Assembly: GCF_014195535.1 (NCBI RefSeq)
Contig: NZ_JACIBY010000003.1
Location: 500,440-564,439 of the forward strand
Origin: Runella defluvii
GTDB taxonomy: Bacteria > Bacteroidota > Bacteroidia > Cytophagales > Spirosomataceae
DNA: 64,000 bases
Direction: 5' to 3'
Below the pieces are notes generated by a model, which searched no databases, had not been told where the DNA came from, and saw only the letters and a list, made by a program, of their open reading frames with translations. The translations under genes were made by a program, and so were the position numbers. Of the stretch, positions 36,356 through 44,716 are shown piece after piece. Numbering within the stretch: the stretch's first letter is position 1; each line of letters begins with the position of its first letter.

Positions 36356-36358
36356 AAC

Positions 36359-37009
36359 CTACCAATCTCCTGCCGACTTATTAAAAATATCTTGGACAAT
36401 TTGATCCAAAATTTGGGGTACAAGTCGGCTTTCTACTTGGCTTAGTGTCTGACTTTGAGGAAAATCTTTGAAGAATGAAAAACTTTGATCGAAGTTCTTT
36501 TCTTCATCTTTGTTATTGGTAAACTTTACCTGAATCGTAATAGAAAGTCGGTTTAGAGCCGCTTGGTCATTGGCAGTGGGTGCCGCAGGAGTAACTTCAT
36601 AGGCAGTAATAGAACCCTCCAACTGCAAATCGCCGTTTAGCGGCAATAGCGCCAAACTGGTATTACGCTGATAATACTCCTTCATTTTTTCATTGAACTG
36701 CAACGCCATGTTGGCTGGCCCCCCCGCAGTACCCATCGTAAAGTTTGTAATCGTCACACTTTTAAAATCGGGCGAAAGCGTCGTTCCTCTAAAAGAATAA
36801 CAGCCTGACAACGATATACAAAGAGTCGTTAGGAATATCAGGTTTACGGTTTGTAATTTACGGTTTGAAGTTGGGGGTTGCTGGTTTACAGTTTGAGGTT
36901 TAGGGTTTAGAGTTAAAGCCCGAAATCCAAAAACAGGAAACCCCAAACTCAAAACCCGAAACAAGAAACCCGAAACAGGAAACCGAAAACTAATCTTCTT
37001 CAATATCAT
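36359..37009 (-). CDS. LPS assembly lipoprotein LptE-like, with a repeat-derived N-terminus
   Basis: The core (about 55-216) is a LptE-family outer-membrane lipoprotein: a hydrophobic stretch with lipobox SLSGC (Cys70), GCYSFRGTTLSPDFKSVTI, and a C-terminal helix (QILDQIVQDIFNKSAGDW). LptE plugs the LptD pore during lipopolysaccharide export. Oddly, the only usable start (ATG 37009, overlapping the activator gene by 20 bp) puts about 50 residues before the normal signal peptide, and these are encoded by a degenerate GGTTT/AAACC tract (36841-36984). I see no ATG, GTG or TTG close to the expected start. Confidence 0.78.
   Translation of the reverse strand: MILKKISFRFPVSGFLFRVLSLGFPVFGFRALTLNPKPQTVNQQPPTSNRKLQTVNLIFLTTLCISLSGCYSFRGTTLSPDFKSVTITNFTMGTAGGPANMALQFNEKMKEYYQRNTSLALLPLNGDLQLEGSITAYEVTPAAPTANDQAALNRLSITIQVKFTNNKDEEKNFDQSFSFFKDFPQSQTLSQVESRLVPQILDQIVQDIFNKSAGDW
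36841..36984. repeat. Degenerate GGTTT/AAACC inverted array inside the lptE 5' end
   Basis: On the plus strand the left half repeats words such as GGTTTACGGTTTG and GGTTTAGGGTTTAG, and the right half repeats the inverse, such as AAACCCGAAACAGGAAACC. The two halves can pair. The tract is read in frame as the first part of LptE. Confidence 0.8.
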
Positions 37010-38336
37010 ACTGTTTTATCTTACGATACAATGTTCGTTCTGAAATCCCGAGGGCTTGAGCTGCGTATTTTCGTTTGCCAGCGCTGCGTTGTAAAGCCTT
37101 CACAATCATCTCTTTCTCTTTGTGTTCCAAGGAGAGCGACTCATCCTCTGCTGTTTCGTGAGAAATATCCACTACCTCATTCTCAATGCTATCGTAAGGG
37201 GAAATCTGAATAATACTGGGGGTATTATTCGACATTGCCCCAGATGAATGCTGCGTTGCGGATGCGTTGAGGGCTGTTCCGCTTGGCAACAGTTTCGTAG
37301 TTTCTGATAAAGGCTGCGTGTCGGCTTCTATACTACTAAATAGACTACCATGTTCGCGCAAAATCTCTCCGTGGTGGGCATCGCCGCTCAACAACTTCAA
37401 TACCAGCTTCTTGAGGTCATTCATATCGCGCCGCATGTCAAACAAAATTTTGTACAACAATTCTCGCTCATTAAATGACTCTCCCCCTGCGGCATTGTTA
37501 CCTCCTGCTCCTAAAAACGTCATCGAGCGCGTCGTTGATGCGTAATTAGGTAAGTATTTTACCAAAACTTGCGGTGTAATTGGTACTTTATTTTCCGCCT
37601 CTAAGATTTGGATTTGCTCGGCAATGTTTTTTAACTGACGAATATTCCCTGGGAAATTATAGCTAATCAGCATTTCTTTCCCTTCATTCGTAAGCGTCAC
37701 AGGTGCGATTCGGTACCTTTCTGCAAAATCTGAAGTAAATTTTCGAAACAATAAATCTATGTCGCTTCCCCGTTCACGAAGGGGTGGCACGGCAATAGGT
37801 ACTGTATTGAGTCGATAATACAAATCTTCCCGAAACTTACCACGTTGCACTGCGTCAATCAAATTTACGTTTGTTGCCGCAACCACACGAACATCGGTTT
37901 TTTGTACTGCCGATGACCCCACACGGATAAATTCCTTGTTTTCCAATACCCGCAATAAACGTGCTTGGGTCCCTACGGGCATTTCGGCAATTTCATCCAA
38001 GAAAATTGTACCACCGTTGGTAATCTCAAAATATCCTTTACGGTCTTCGATAGCTCCCGTAAACGAACCTTTCACGTGGCCAAACAACTCAGAGTCAATG
38101 GTTCCCTCGGGAATTGCGCCGCAGTTGATGGCAATAAATGGGCCATGTTTACGTGAACTAAGATTGTGAATTATCTTAGAAAACGACTCTTTCCCACTTC
38201 CACTTTCTCCCGTTATGAGCACTGTCAAATCGGTGGCGGCTACCTGCATCGCTACGTTAAGGGCGTAGTTGAGGGCAGGTGCATTCCCGATAATGCCAAA
38301 ACGGTTTTTAATGGATTGAATTTCAGGGTTTGTCAT
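36990..38336 (-). CDS. Sigma-54 enhancer-binding protein (AAA+ activator)
   Basis: A 448-residue transcription activator that remodels RpoN-containing polymerase. The AAA+ domain starts almost at once (about 13-250) with Walker A GESGSGKE (43-50), the sigma-54-contacting loop GSFTGA (90-95, canonical GAFTGA) and Walker B FLDEIAEMP (112-120). The C-terminus (about 400-445) is a Fis-type HTH (KRKYAAQALGISERTLYRKI). There is no receiver or GAF domain in front, so regulation must come from its level or a partner. It lies 6 bp from miaB and overlaps lptE. Confidence 0.93.
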   Translation of the reverse strand: MTNPEIQSIKNRFGIIGNAPALNYALNVAMQVAATDLTVLITGESGSGKESFSKIIHNLSSRKHGPFIAINCGAIPEGTIDSELFGHVKGSFTGAIEDRKGYFEITNGGTIFLDEIAEMPVGTQARLLRVLENKEFIRVGSSAVQKTDVRVVAATNVNLIDAVQRGKFREDLYYRLNTVPIAVPPLRERGSDIDLLFRKFTSDFAERYRIAPVTLTNEGKEMLISYNFPGNIRQLKNIAEQIQILEAENKVPITPQVLVKYLPNYASTTRSMTFLGAGGNNAAGGESFNERELLYKILFDMRRDMNDLKKLVLKLLSGDAHHGEILREHGSLFSSIEADTQPLSETTKLLPSGTALNASATQHSSGAMSNNTPSIIQISPYDSIENEVVDISHETAEDESLSLEHKEKEMIVKALQRSAGKRKYAAQALGISERTLYRKIKQYDIEED

Positions 38337-38342
38337 TGGTTC

Positions 38343-39791
38343 CTAAACTGTTTCTACCACATGGCCAATCAAAGTAGCCGACGAGCATTCTGTTACTAGC
38401 ACTTGTACGTAGTCTCCTTTTTTGAAATTTTCTTTCGGGAATACTACCACTTTATTTTGGTCGTTGCGGCCACACAAGAAATCATCCGAGCGCTTTGATG
38501 GCCCTTCTACCAACACTTTGTGGATCTTACCTACGGCCAATTGATTGCGCTCGCTTGAGTGCTGCAATTGTACCGCAATCACTTCTTGCAAACGGCGTTT
38601 TTTTACGTCCTCCGCAATGTCATCTTTGAGTTTTTTGGCAGCTGGTGTTCCTGGGCGTTCTGAGTAAGCAAACATGTACGCATAATCGTATTTTACGTAC
38701 TCCATCAGCGTCAACGTATCTTGGTGTTCTTCTTCCGTTTCCGAACAAAAGCCCGTAATCATGTCCGTCGAAATACCACAATCCACCCCTAAAATCTCAC
38801 GAATACGGTCAATTTTTTGGATGTACCAGTCACGGTCGTACGTACGGTTCATGATTTTCAACACGCGGCTGTTTCCGCTTTGGGCAGGCAAGTGGATATA
38901 TTTACAGATGTTTTCGTACTTTTTCATCGTCCAAAGTACGTCATCGGTAATGTCTTTAGGGTGTGAAGTACTAAAACGTACGCGCAAATCTGGGCTAATG
39001 GTCGCAACCATTTCCAACAACTGTGCAAAATTCACCATCGTAGGTAAATCATTGTTTTCGGCAGTTGCTTCTGTCCCTTTCCACTTATATGAATCCACAT
39101 TTTGACCCAAAAGCGTTACTTCACGGTAGCCTTCATCAAAGAGTTGTTGTGCTTCACGAACTACGCTAAAGGGATCGCGGCTACGCTCACGTCCACGGGT
39201 ATAAGGTACTACGCAGAAGCTACACATGTTATCGCAGCCACGCATGATACTGATATAAGCCGTGATTCCGTTGGAATTGAGGCGAATAGGTGATATATCG
39301 GCATACGTTTCTTCGCGGGAAAGAAATACGTTTACTGCTTTTTGGCCCGTTTCTGCCTCTTCTACCAACCGTGGTAAATCGCGGTAAGAATCGGGGCCTG
39401 CCACGATGTCAACAATTTTCTCTTCTTCTAAGAGCTTGGTTTTTAGGCGTTCTGCCATACATCCCAACACACCCACAATCATACCTGGGCGTTTTTTCTT
39501 CAACGTGTTGAGGTGTTTCAATCGGTTTCTAACTTTCTGCTCGGCGTTATCACGGATTGAACAAGTATTTAAGAAAACGACATCGGCCATGTCTTCCGAA
39601 GAAGTAGTGGCAAAATCGGCATTACGCATAACTGCGGCGACGATTTCGCTGTCCGAAAAATTCATCTGACAGCCATAGCTTTCGATAAACAGCCGTTTTT
39701 TTCCTGCCGCCAATTCTTCTTCACTCACTTTCACGACTTCGCACGCCTCTTTATCGCTTTCCGACAATATTTTTAATGTTGAGGTAATCAT
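38343..39791 (-). CDS. miaB: tRNA-2-methylthio-N6-dimethylallyladenosine synthase
   Basis: A radical-SAM methylthiotransferase of 482 residues that adds the 2-methylthio group to i6A37 in tRNAs reading UNN codons. The N-terminal MTTase domain has Cys41 (ESYGCQMN), Cys77 (NTCSIR) and Cys111 (LGCMAE) for the auxiliary cluster. The radical-SAM cluster is Cys186-x3-Cys190-x2-Cys193 ([13 protein letters not shown]). A TRAM domain closes the protein. It is probably the first gene of the leftward cluster that continues into the sigma-54 activator. The 117-base gap upstream shows no other feature. Confidence 0.96.
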   Translation of the reverse strand: MITSTLKILSESDKEACEVVKVSEEELAAGKKRLFIESYGCQMNFSDSEIVAAVMRNADFATTSSEDMADVVFLNTCSIRDNAEQKVRNRLKHLNTLKKKRPGMIVGVLGCMAERLKTKLLEEEKIVDIVAGPDSYRDLPRLVEEAETGQKAVNVFLSREETYADISPIRLNSNGITAYISIMRGCDNMCSFCVVPYTRGRERSRDPFSVVREAQQLFDEGYREVTLLGQNVDSYKWKGTEATAENNDLPTMVNFAQLLEMVATISPDLRVRFSTSHPKDITDDVLWTMKKYENICKYIHLPAQSGNSRVLKIMNRTYDRDWYIQKIDRIREILGVDCGISTDMITGFCSETEEEHQDTLTLMEYVKYDYAYMFAYSERPGTPAAKKLKDDIAEDVKKRRLQEVIAVQLQHSSERNQLAVGKIHKVLVEGPSKRSDDFLCGRNDQNKVVVFPKENFKKGDYVQVLVTECSSATLIGHVVETV

Positions 39792-39908
39792 TCCAATAAT
39801 TCGTTAAAAAAAAATTGAACCACAAAGGTACAAATTATAGACGACAAAACTGACAAAGTGGCAGAGTTTAACAAACTTTAAGGGGTTCACTCCCCAGGTT
39901 GCTGGGCT

Positions 39909-40238
39909 TTACCAATCTTCCTGTTCATCCAAAAATTGGCGGTGTGCGCGTTGTAGCTCTTGGAGTGTTTTGGTATTTTGTTGTTGGAGAGCCAATTGCA
40001 TCCCTTTTTGGTACAATGCCTCGGCCCGTTCGAGGTTTTCGAGGGCCGCATACAACGCCGCAGCATGGTAATACGTTGGTAAATACGAAGGATGCTCTTC
40101 CAACAAAGTATCAAAATAGACTTTGGCCTTCGCCGTGTCTTTGTTTAGATACTCCATTGCCAACGCATATGCATTAAAAGGGTCTTGAGAATCTTCTTCG
40201 TAAAATTGAAGCAGTAATTCGAGTCGGTTATTGTCCAT
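39909..40238 (-). CDS. Small TPR protein
   Basis: A 109-residue cytosolic protein built of about three tetratricopeptide units (AYALAMEYLNKDTAKAKVYF, TYYHAAALYAALENLERAEA, and a C-terminal helix). It has no signal peptide. Function unknown. It is divergent from etfB, so the 108-base gap between them must hold both promoters and contains the palindrome at 40249-40261. Confidence 0.72.
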   Translation of the reverse strand: MDNNRLELLLQFYEEDSQDPFNAYALAMEYLNKDTAKAKVYFDTLLEEHPSYLPTYYHAAALYAALENLERAEALYQKGMQLALQQQNTKTLQELQRAHRQFLDEQEDW

Positions 40239-40248
40239 AAAAAATTAT

Positions 40249-40291
40249 TATGCAAGCATACTATTTTTAAACCTTGTGCTTTATATATTTG
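40249..40291 (+). promoter_or_regulatory. Candidate etfBA control region: palindrome and -7 element
   Basis: TATGCAAGCATAC at 40249-40261 repeats 13 of 14 bases of the palindrome before the crotonase gene. A TATATTTG -7-like element lies at 40284-40291, but no good TTG is seen at the expected distance, so the palindrome may sit over the -33 region. It could also serve the divergent TPR gene. The assignment is tentative. Confidence 0.4.
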
Positions 40292-40346
40292 CACCAACAA
40301 AATAAATCTCCTTAAAGTTATATTTCAAATAATCCCGACGAAGCAC

Positions 40347-41084
40347 ATGAAAATTTTAGTTTGCATTACCAACGTACCTGATACAACGGCCAAAATCAGT
40401 TTTACCGACAATGACACTAAATTTAACAAAGCAGGCGTGCAGTACATCATCGGCCCATACGATGACTACGCCCTTGCCAGAGCCGTTGAATTGAAAGAAA
40501 AGCTTGGAGGAACCATCACTGTTTTGAACGTAGGCGAAGCCGAAAGTGACCCTCAAATCCGTAAAGCATTGGCCATTGGTGCCGACGATGCCATTCGTGT
40601 CAATTGCGACCCGCAAGACTCGTACTTTACCGCTGCCCAAATTGCAGCCATTGCCAAAGATGGAAGCTATGACTTGATTTTGATGGGACGCGAATCCATT
40701 GATTTTAACAGTGGAGTTGTTCACAGTTTGGTGGGCGAAATGCTTGGAATTCCGTCGTTTTCTCCTGTAATGAAACTTGATATTGAAGGTTCTACCGCCA
40801 AGTTTGCCCGCGAAATTGAAGGAGGTAAGGAAAACTTGGAAGCGCCACTTCCGTTGGTACTCGGTTGCCAAGAACCTATCGCTGAATGGAAAATCCCTAA
40901 CATGCGTGGAATTATGACTGCTCGTACGAAGCCCTTAAAAGTGGTTGAACCAGTGGCCGTTGACGAGCTTGCGACCTTGGACAAATATACCTTGCCAGCC
41001 CCTAAAGGTGCTTGTAAGATGATTCCTGCCGACCAAGCGGAAACCCTCATTTCATTGCTCAAAACAGAAGCGAAGGTGTTGTAA
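40347..41084 (+). CDS. etfB: Electron transfer flavoprotein subunit beta
   Basis: A 245-residue cytosolic subunit of ETF, which accepts electrons from acyl-CoA dehydrogenases and passes them to the quinone pool. The N-terminal MKILVCITNVPDTTAKISF and the AMP-binding region (ARAVELKEKLGGTITVLNVG, DLILMGRESIDFNSG) are typical. The C-terminal arm reaches to the alpha subunit. It is followed 37 bp later by etfA and preceded by the shared palindrome. Confidence 0.95.
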   Translation: MKILVCITNVPDTTAKISFTDNDTKFNKAGVQYIIGPYDDYALARAVELKEKLGGTITVLNVGEAESDPQIRKALAIGADDAIRVNCDPQDSYFTAAQIAAIAKDGSYDLILMGRESIDFNSGVVHSLVGEMLGIPSFSPVMKLDIEGSTAKFAREIEGGKENLEAPLPLVLGCQEPIAEWKIPNMRGIMTARTKPLKVVEPVAVDELATLDKYTLPAPKGACKMIPADQAETLISLLKTEAKVL

Positions 41085-41121
41085 AAACTGTCAATTTTCA
41101 AACGCAAAAAACTTAGAAATC

Positions 41122-42087
41122 ATGTCAATTTTAATATTTGTAGAACTCGACAACGGTAGTATCAAAAAAACATCTTTGGAAGCCGTTGCTTACGGGGCAG
41201 AAATTGCCAAAGTAAAAGGAACAACCGCCACTGTATTGGCCATTGGCAATGCCGAAGCGTCGGAATTAGCCTCCGCAGGTGCGTACGGAGCCAGCAAAGT
41301 TTTGCACGCCAACGCGTCAGAATTAGCCACTGAAAATGCCATGGCTTACGCCTCGGTATTGGCCGCCGCAGTGCAGCAAGAAGGAGCTGAGGTTGTTATT
41401 TTACCAAAATCAGGTTTGTGTGATTCGATGGGGGCACGTGCCGCCGCTAAATTAGGCGCAAGCATTGTATCAGGTGTCACTGAGCTGCCCGATTTGACCG
41501 ACGGTTTTAAAGTAAAACGCAGTATTTATACAGGAAAAGCCTTTGCGACAGTCGCGGTAAAAGGAGCAATCAAAATTTTGGGTATTAAGAAAAACGCCAT
41601 TGAGGCCATTGCTGGCAGCGGAAGTGCCGAGGTTGTTGGCTTCTCTCCTGCCCTTGGTGGTGGCGATTTTGTGGCAAAAGTAATAAGCCAAGAAAAAGCC
41701 AGCGGCGAGTTGTCGTTGACCGAAGCCGACATTGTGGTGTCGGGTGGACGTGGAATGAAAGGCCCTGAGCATTGGCAACCGCTTCTCGACTTGGCACAGT
41801 CACTTGGTGCAGCTACGGGTTGTTCAAAACCAGTTTCTGACCTTGACTGGCGTCCTCACCACGAGCACATTGGCCAAACGGGTATCAAAGTAGCACCTAA
41901 TTTGTACATTGCTTGCGGGATTTCGGGAGCCATTCAACACCTTGCGGGCGTCAACTCGTCCAAAGTGATTGTGGCTATCAACAAAGACCCCGAAGCGCCA
42001 TTTTTCAAAGCCGCCGACTATGGTATCGTAGGTGATGTATTTGACATTTTACCTCGCTTGACCAAAGCGGTGAAAGAGAGTAAATAA
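41122..42087 (+). CDS. etfA: Electron transfer flavoprotein subunit alpha
   Basis: A 321-residue subunit that binds FAD. The C-terminal domain has the signature VVSGGRGMKGPEHW, the FAD-contacting PVSDLDWRPHHEHIGQTG and the IACGISGAIQHLAGV segment, ending in INKDPEAPFFKAADYGIVGD. The N-terminal half has the same fold as EtfB. It is co-transcribed with etfB. A long degenerate TTTGC tract starts immediately after the stop. Confidence 0.95.
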   Translation: MSILIFVELDNGSIKKTSLEAVAYGAEIAKVKGTTATVLAIGNAEASELASAGAYGASKVLHANASELATENAMAYASVLAAAVQQEGAEVVILPKSGLCDSMGARAAAKLGASIVSGVTELPDLTDGFKVKRSIYTGKAFATVAVKGAIKILGIKKNAIEAIAGSGSAEVVGFSPALGGGDFVAKVISQEKASGELSLTEADIVVSGGRGMKGPEHWQPLLDLAQSLGAATGCSKPVSDLDWRPHHEHIGQTGIKVAPNLYIACGISGAIQHLAGVNSSKVIVAINKDPEAPFFKAADYGIVGDVFDILPRLTKAVKESK

Positions 42088-42252
42088 GAGGCAAAGGGCA
42101 AGTAGGCAAGAGGCAAAAAGCAAGCTTGCCCTTTGCTAATTTGCCTTTTTGCCTTTTGCTAATTTGCTTCTTGCCCTTTGCAAGTTTGCTTCTTGCCCTT
42201 TCAAGTTTGCCCCTTGCTCTTTGCTAATTTGCCTCTTGTCTTTTACTAATTT
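42088..42252. repeat. Degenerate TTTGCC/GGCAAA inverted array after etfA
   Basis: A left part with GGCAAAGGGCAAG-type words (42090-42122) is followed by a longer part with the inverse words; TTTGCTAATTTGC occurs at about 42132, 42156 and 42220. The halves can pair. The tract is non-coding and may act as a loose terminator. Confidence 0.8.
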
Positions 42253-42280
42253 GAAACTTCGTTGAAAGTTCCACTGTTAC

Positions 42281-42325
42281 AAACCTGCGGGAGAAAAGAA
42301 AGCCTTTTCAAATCCCCGCAGGTTT
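42281..42325. terminator. Hairpin before the bifunctional-nuclease-family gene
   Basis: AAACCTGCGGG (42281-42291) pairs with CCCGCAGGTTT (42315-42325) around a 23-base loop, followed by ATTATTTTT. It could end etfBA transcription. A -7-like TATTTTTG at 42328-42335 starts right after it. Confidence 0.55.
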
Positions 42326-42371
42326 ATTATTTTTGTGTCCTAAAAAAAGCCGTGCTTTAGCATTTATCATA

Positions 42372-42962
42372 GTGGAAAAAATAAAACTTGAAATTTTGGG
42401 GCTTTCCCCAAGCCAATCCCAAACTGGTTCGTTTGCTTTGGTGTTGGGAGAAGAATACGGGAACCGTCGTTTACCGATTATTATAGGGATGTTTGAAGCG
42501 CAAGCCATTGCGATAGAAATAGAAAAAATCCAGCCCAATCGTCCCATGACCCACGACTTGTTCAAGTCGTTTGCAAAGGCATTTAATTATTCAGTCAGTG
42601 AGATAATCATTTCGGATTTAAAAGAAGGTATCTTCTTCGCACGTTTGCAATGCACTGATGGCATCCGTGATACGGTTATTGATGCGCGCCCTTCTGATGC
42701 CATAGCCATTGCACTTCGTTTCAATGTACCAATTTATACGTACGAAACCATTTTGTCGGAAGCAGGTATTACCTCTGGCTCACAAACTGATGCCGACGAA
42801 CCCATAGAAGAAATTGTTCAGTCGTCAAAGCCACGTTCGTGGACTGACCAAATCAAAAACATGAGTTTGGAAGAGCTCCACAAAGTGTTAGAACAATCTC
42901 TCAACAACGAAGAATACGAAAAAGCCGCTAAAATTCGTGACGAAATAGCCCGTCGGAATTAA
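42372..42962 (+). CDS. Bifunctional nuclease family protein with UVR motif
   Basis: A 196-residue protein of the BFN (DUF151) family, with MEKIKLEILGLSPSQSQTG, then RRLPIIIGMFEAQAIAIEIE and DARPSDAIAIALRFNVPIY. The end is a UvrB/UvrC-type helix pair (LHKVLEQSLNNEEYEKAAKI). Family members have been linked to DNase and RNase activity; the role here is unknown. The start is taken as GTG 42372 because it gives the conserved N-terminus; the frame is open back to a GTG at 42333. Confidence 0.85.
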   Translation: MEKIKLEILGLSPSQSQTGSFALVLGEEYGNRRLPIIIGMFEAQAIAIEIEKIQPNRPMTHDLFKSFAKAFNYSVSEIIISDLKEGIFFARLQCTDGIRDTVIDARPSDAIAIALRFNVPIYTYETILSEAGITSGSQTDADEPIEEIVQSSKPRSWTDQIKNMSLEELHKVLEQSLNNEEYEKAAKIRDEIARRN

Positions 42963-42988
42963 ACTCGCCTGTTTTAAAAATTATAGCT

Positions 42989-43026
42989 CACCAAAAAAGC
43001 CCCGTCTTCACGGGGCTTTTTTGGTG
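42989..43026. terminator. Bidirectional intrinsic terminator
   Basis: A perfect 17-bp stem (42989-43005 with 43010-43026) encloses the tetraloop CTTC; the core is GCCCCGT/ACGGGGC with six A and six T on the flanks. Confidence 0.93.
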
Positions 43027-43045
43027 AATGGCAAATTAGGCTTCC

Positions 43046-43102
43046 CGTCTGACTATCGTCTGACGTGTTCCTCGCGTCAGACGATAGTCAGACGCGAGGA
43101 AC
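43046..43102. repeat. Interleaved double inverted repeat with GTCAGAC words
   Basis: A 20-base arm (43046-43065) pairs perfectly with 43075-43094; both are made of two GTCTGAC/GTCAGAC words around TATC/GATA. The loop contains GTTCCTCG (43067-43074), which pairs with CGAGGAAC at 43095-43102, outside the first stem. The order A-B-A'-B' allows two exclusive hairpins or a pseudoknot. Confidence 0.9.
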
Positions 43103-43113
43103 AGAGAAAATTT

Positions 43114-43986
43114 TTACTTTTTCTTCTTAGTAGGCAACACAGGCACTGGAATTTTTGAGGCAAACTCAGCGGCGCCTTTTTCGATGGCATCTTTAAAGAA
43201 TGGGAAAGAAGTATCGTTGCTCGACTGACCCAAATCCAACGCTTTTTTCGCCAACGGTGCTGCTTCAGCAAAGTTACCTAACTTAGCCAAAATCTGGGCT
43301 TTCGTCCAAACGTTACGGAAAGTCTCTTTGTAAGCTACCGCTTGGTTGACCATCGAAAGGGCTTTTTGGAGGTTACTTCCTTTGCCCAACAAATACGTTG
43401 CACCCGCATTCATGTTGTTAGCACTTGCTTCCGCTGCTTTATCAATGGCTGTTTCCACAATTTTAGTCGTAGGTATTGCCAACAATGGGCTTACTTTCAC
43501 TTTGTCCCATTTGATGTCCAGATTAGCCGTAGAATCCGTAATGTTTGAGAAACCTATTTCAAACGATTCCGTCATGGCAGCTTGCTCAGGCTTCACCGAT
43601 ATACGGGCCACGTCGTCTGCTTGTTTGTATTGTTCGGGCGCAGTAGCTGCTGATTTATTGATAATTACCGTCCACGCATCCGCATTTGGAATGCTGTAAA
43701 GGAAGTACTTACCCGCTGGAACCGTTTTACCATCCAACATAATATCCGTCGAAAACTCAATGGCAGTTGCTTGGTTGGCACCCGTGCGCCAAAACTGTCC
43801 ATAAGGAACAAGTTTACCAAACACCTCACGGCCTTTTACGGCTGGGCGAGAATATTTTACCGTAATGTCAGTGACTCCTACAGTTTGCATCACTGTCGCT
43901 GCTGGACTAGGTTGTGGGGTACGGATTTGGGACATAGCCATACCGCTAACAAAAGTTAAAGCAGTGATTACCAACGATTTTTTCAT
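43114..43986 (-). CDS. DUF2911 domain secreted protein
   Basis: A 290-residue exported protein with a signal peptide (MKKSLVITALTFVSGMAMSQ). Residues about 25-170 are the DUF2911 domain (VKYSRPAVKGREVFGKLVPYG, split; FWRTGANQATAIEFS; TVPAGKYFLYSIP). The rest is helical and TPR-like (ALSMVNQAVAYKETFRNVWT), ending in a Lys-rich tail. Function of the family is unknown. The start at 43986 is fixed by the signal peptide, although the frame is open upstream. Confidence 0.82.
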   Translation of the reverse strand: MKKSLVITALTFVSGMAMSQIRTPQPSPAATVMQTVGVTDITVKYSRPAVKGREVFGKLVPYGQFWRTGANQATAIEFSTDIMLDGKTVPAGKYFLYSIPNADAWTVIINKSAATAPEQYKQADDVARISVKPEQAAMTESFEIGFSNITDSTANLDIKWDKVKVSPLLAIPTTKIVETAIDKAAEASANNMNAGATYLLGKGSNLQKALSMVNQAVAYKETFRNVWTKAQILAKLGNFAEAAPLAKKALDLGQSSNDTSFPFFKDAIEKGAAEFASKIPVPVLPTKKKK

Positions 43987-44100
43987 CTTTTTAGGTATTT
44001 TATTAAATAAATTTGGGAAATTTTCGAGGCGAAGATACGGAAAAGAATGTGATAGATTCCATACCTTCGTCCCTGAATATTGTGCAATTTTAACAAACGT

Positions 44101-44652
44101 ATGAACCGTACTCCACTTCTTCAACTCCTCCAAGCGTACCAACCCGCCGACACCGAAGAACAACGCATGTGGCTCGAAACCATTGAATTTGTGAAACAAA
44201 ATCCTGCGTGTTTTGAGCGCTCACTCCAGATTGGTCACATCACTGGTTCTGCTTGGGTGGTGGACGAAACAGGACAGTTTGTCCTGCTGATGCACCATCG
44301 AAAACTCGACCGCTGGTTTCAACCTGGTGGCCATGCCGACGGCGAATGGGATATTTTACAAGTAGCAATTAAGGAAGCACAAGAAGAAACGGGCTTAGGG
44401 TCGGTTGAAGTCGTGTCTCATTCAATCTATGATGTGGATGTTCACCTAATCCCTGCGAATGCCAAAGAGCCTGCCCATTTTCACTACGACATACGTTTCA
44501 TACTGCGTGCCAATAAATCTATACCCTTGAAAATCAACAATGAATCCAAAAATTTGGTCTGGGTTCCGCTGGAAGAGGTAGCGCACTACAACAATTCTGA
44601 ATCTATTATGCGCATGGCACGCAAACAAAAATTAAGTATTTTTTTTGAGTAA
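44101..44652 (+). CDS. Nudix hydrolase
   Basis: A 183-residue cytosolic protein with a Nudix box, GHADGEWDILQVAIKEAQEETGL (split for length: G...KEAQEETG), in which the usual REUXEE is KEAQEE, keeping the metal-binding Glu residues. It likely hydrolyses a nucleoside diphosphate derivative; the substrate cannot be read. The start at 44101 is used rather than an earlier in-frame ATG at 44080. It diverges from the DUF2911 gene. Confidence 0.85.
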   Translation: MNRTPLLQLLQAYQPADTEEQRMWLETIEFVKQNPACFERSLQIGHITGSAWVVDETGQFVLLMHHRKLDRWFQPGGHADGEWDILQVAIKEAQEETGLGSVEVVSHSIYDVDVHLIPANAKEPAHFHYDIRFILRANKSIPLKINNESKNLVWVPLEEVAHYNNSESIMRMARKQKLSIFFE

Positions 44653-44716
44653 AACAGGTAATTCCGCTTATCTTTGGTACTTTAAGTAATGTATTCCAAT
44701 CAGAACAAGTACCATC

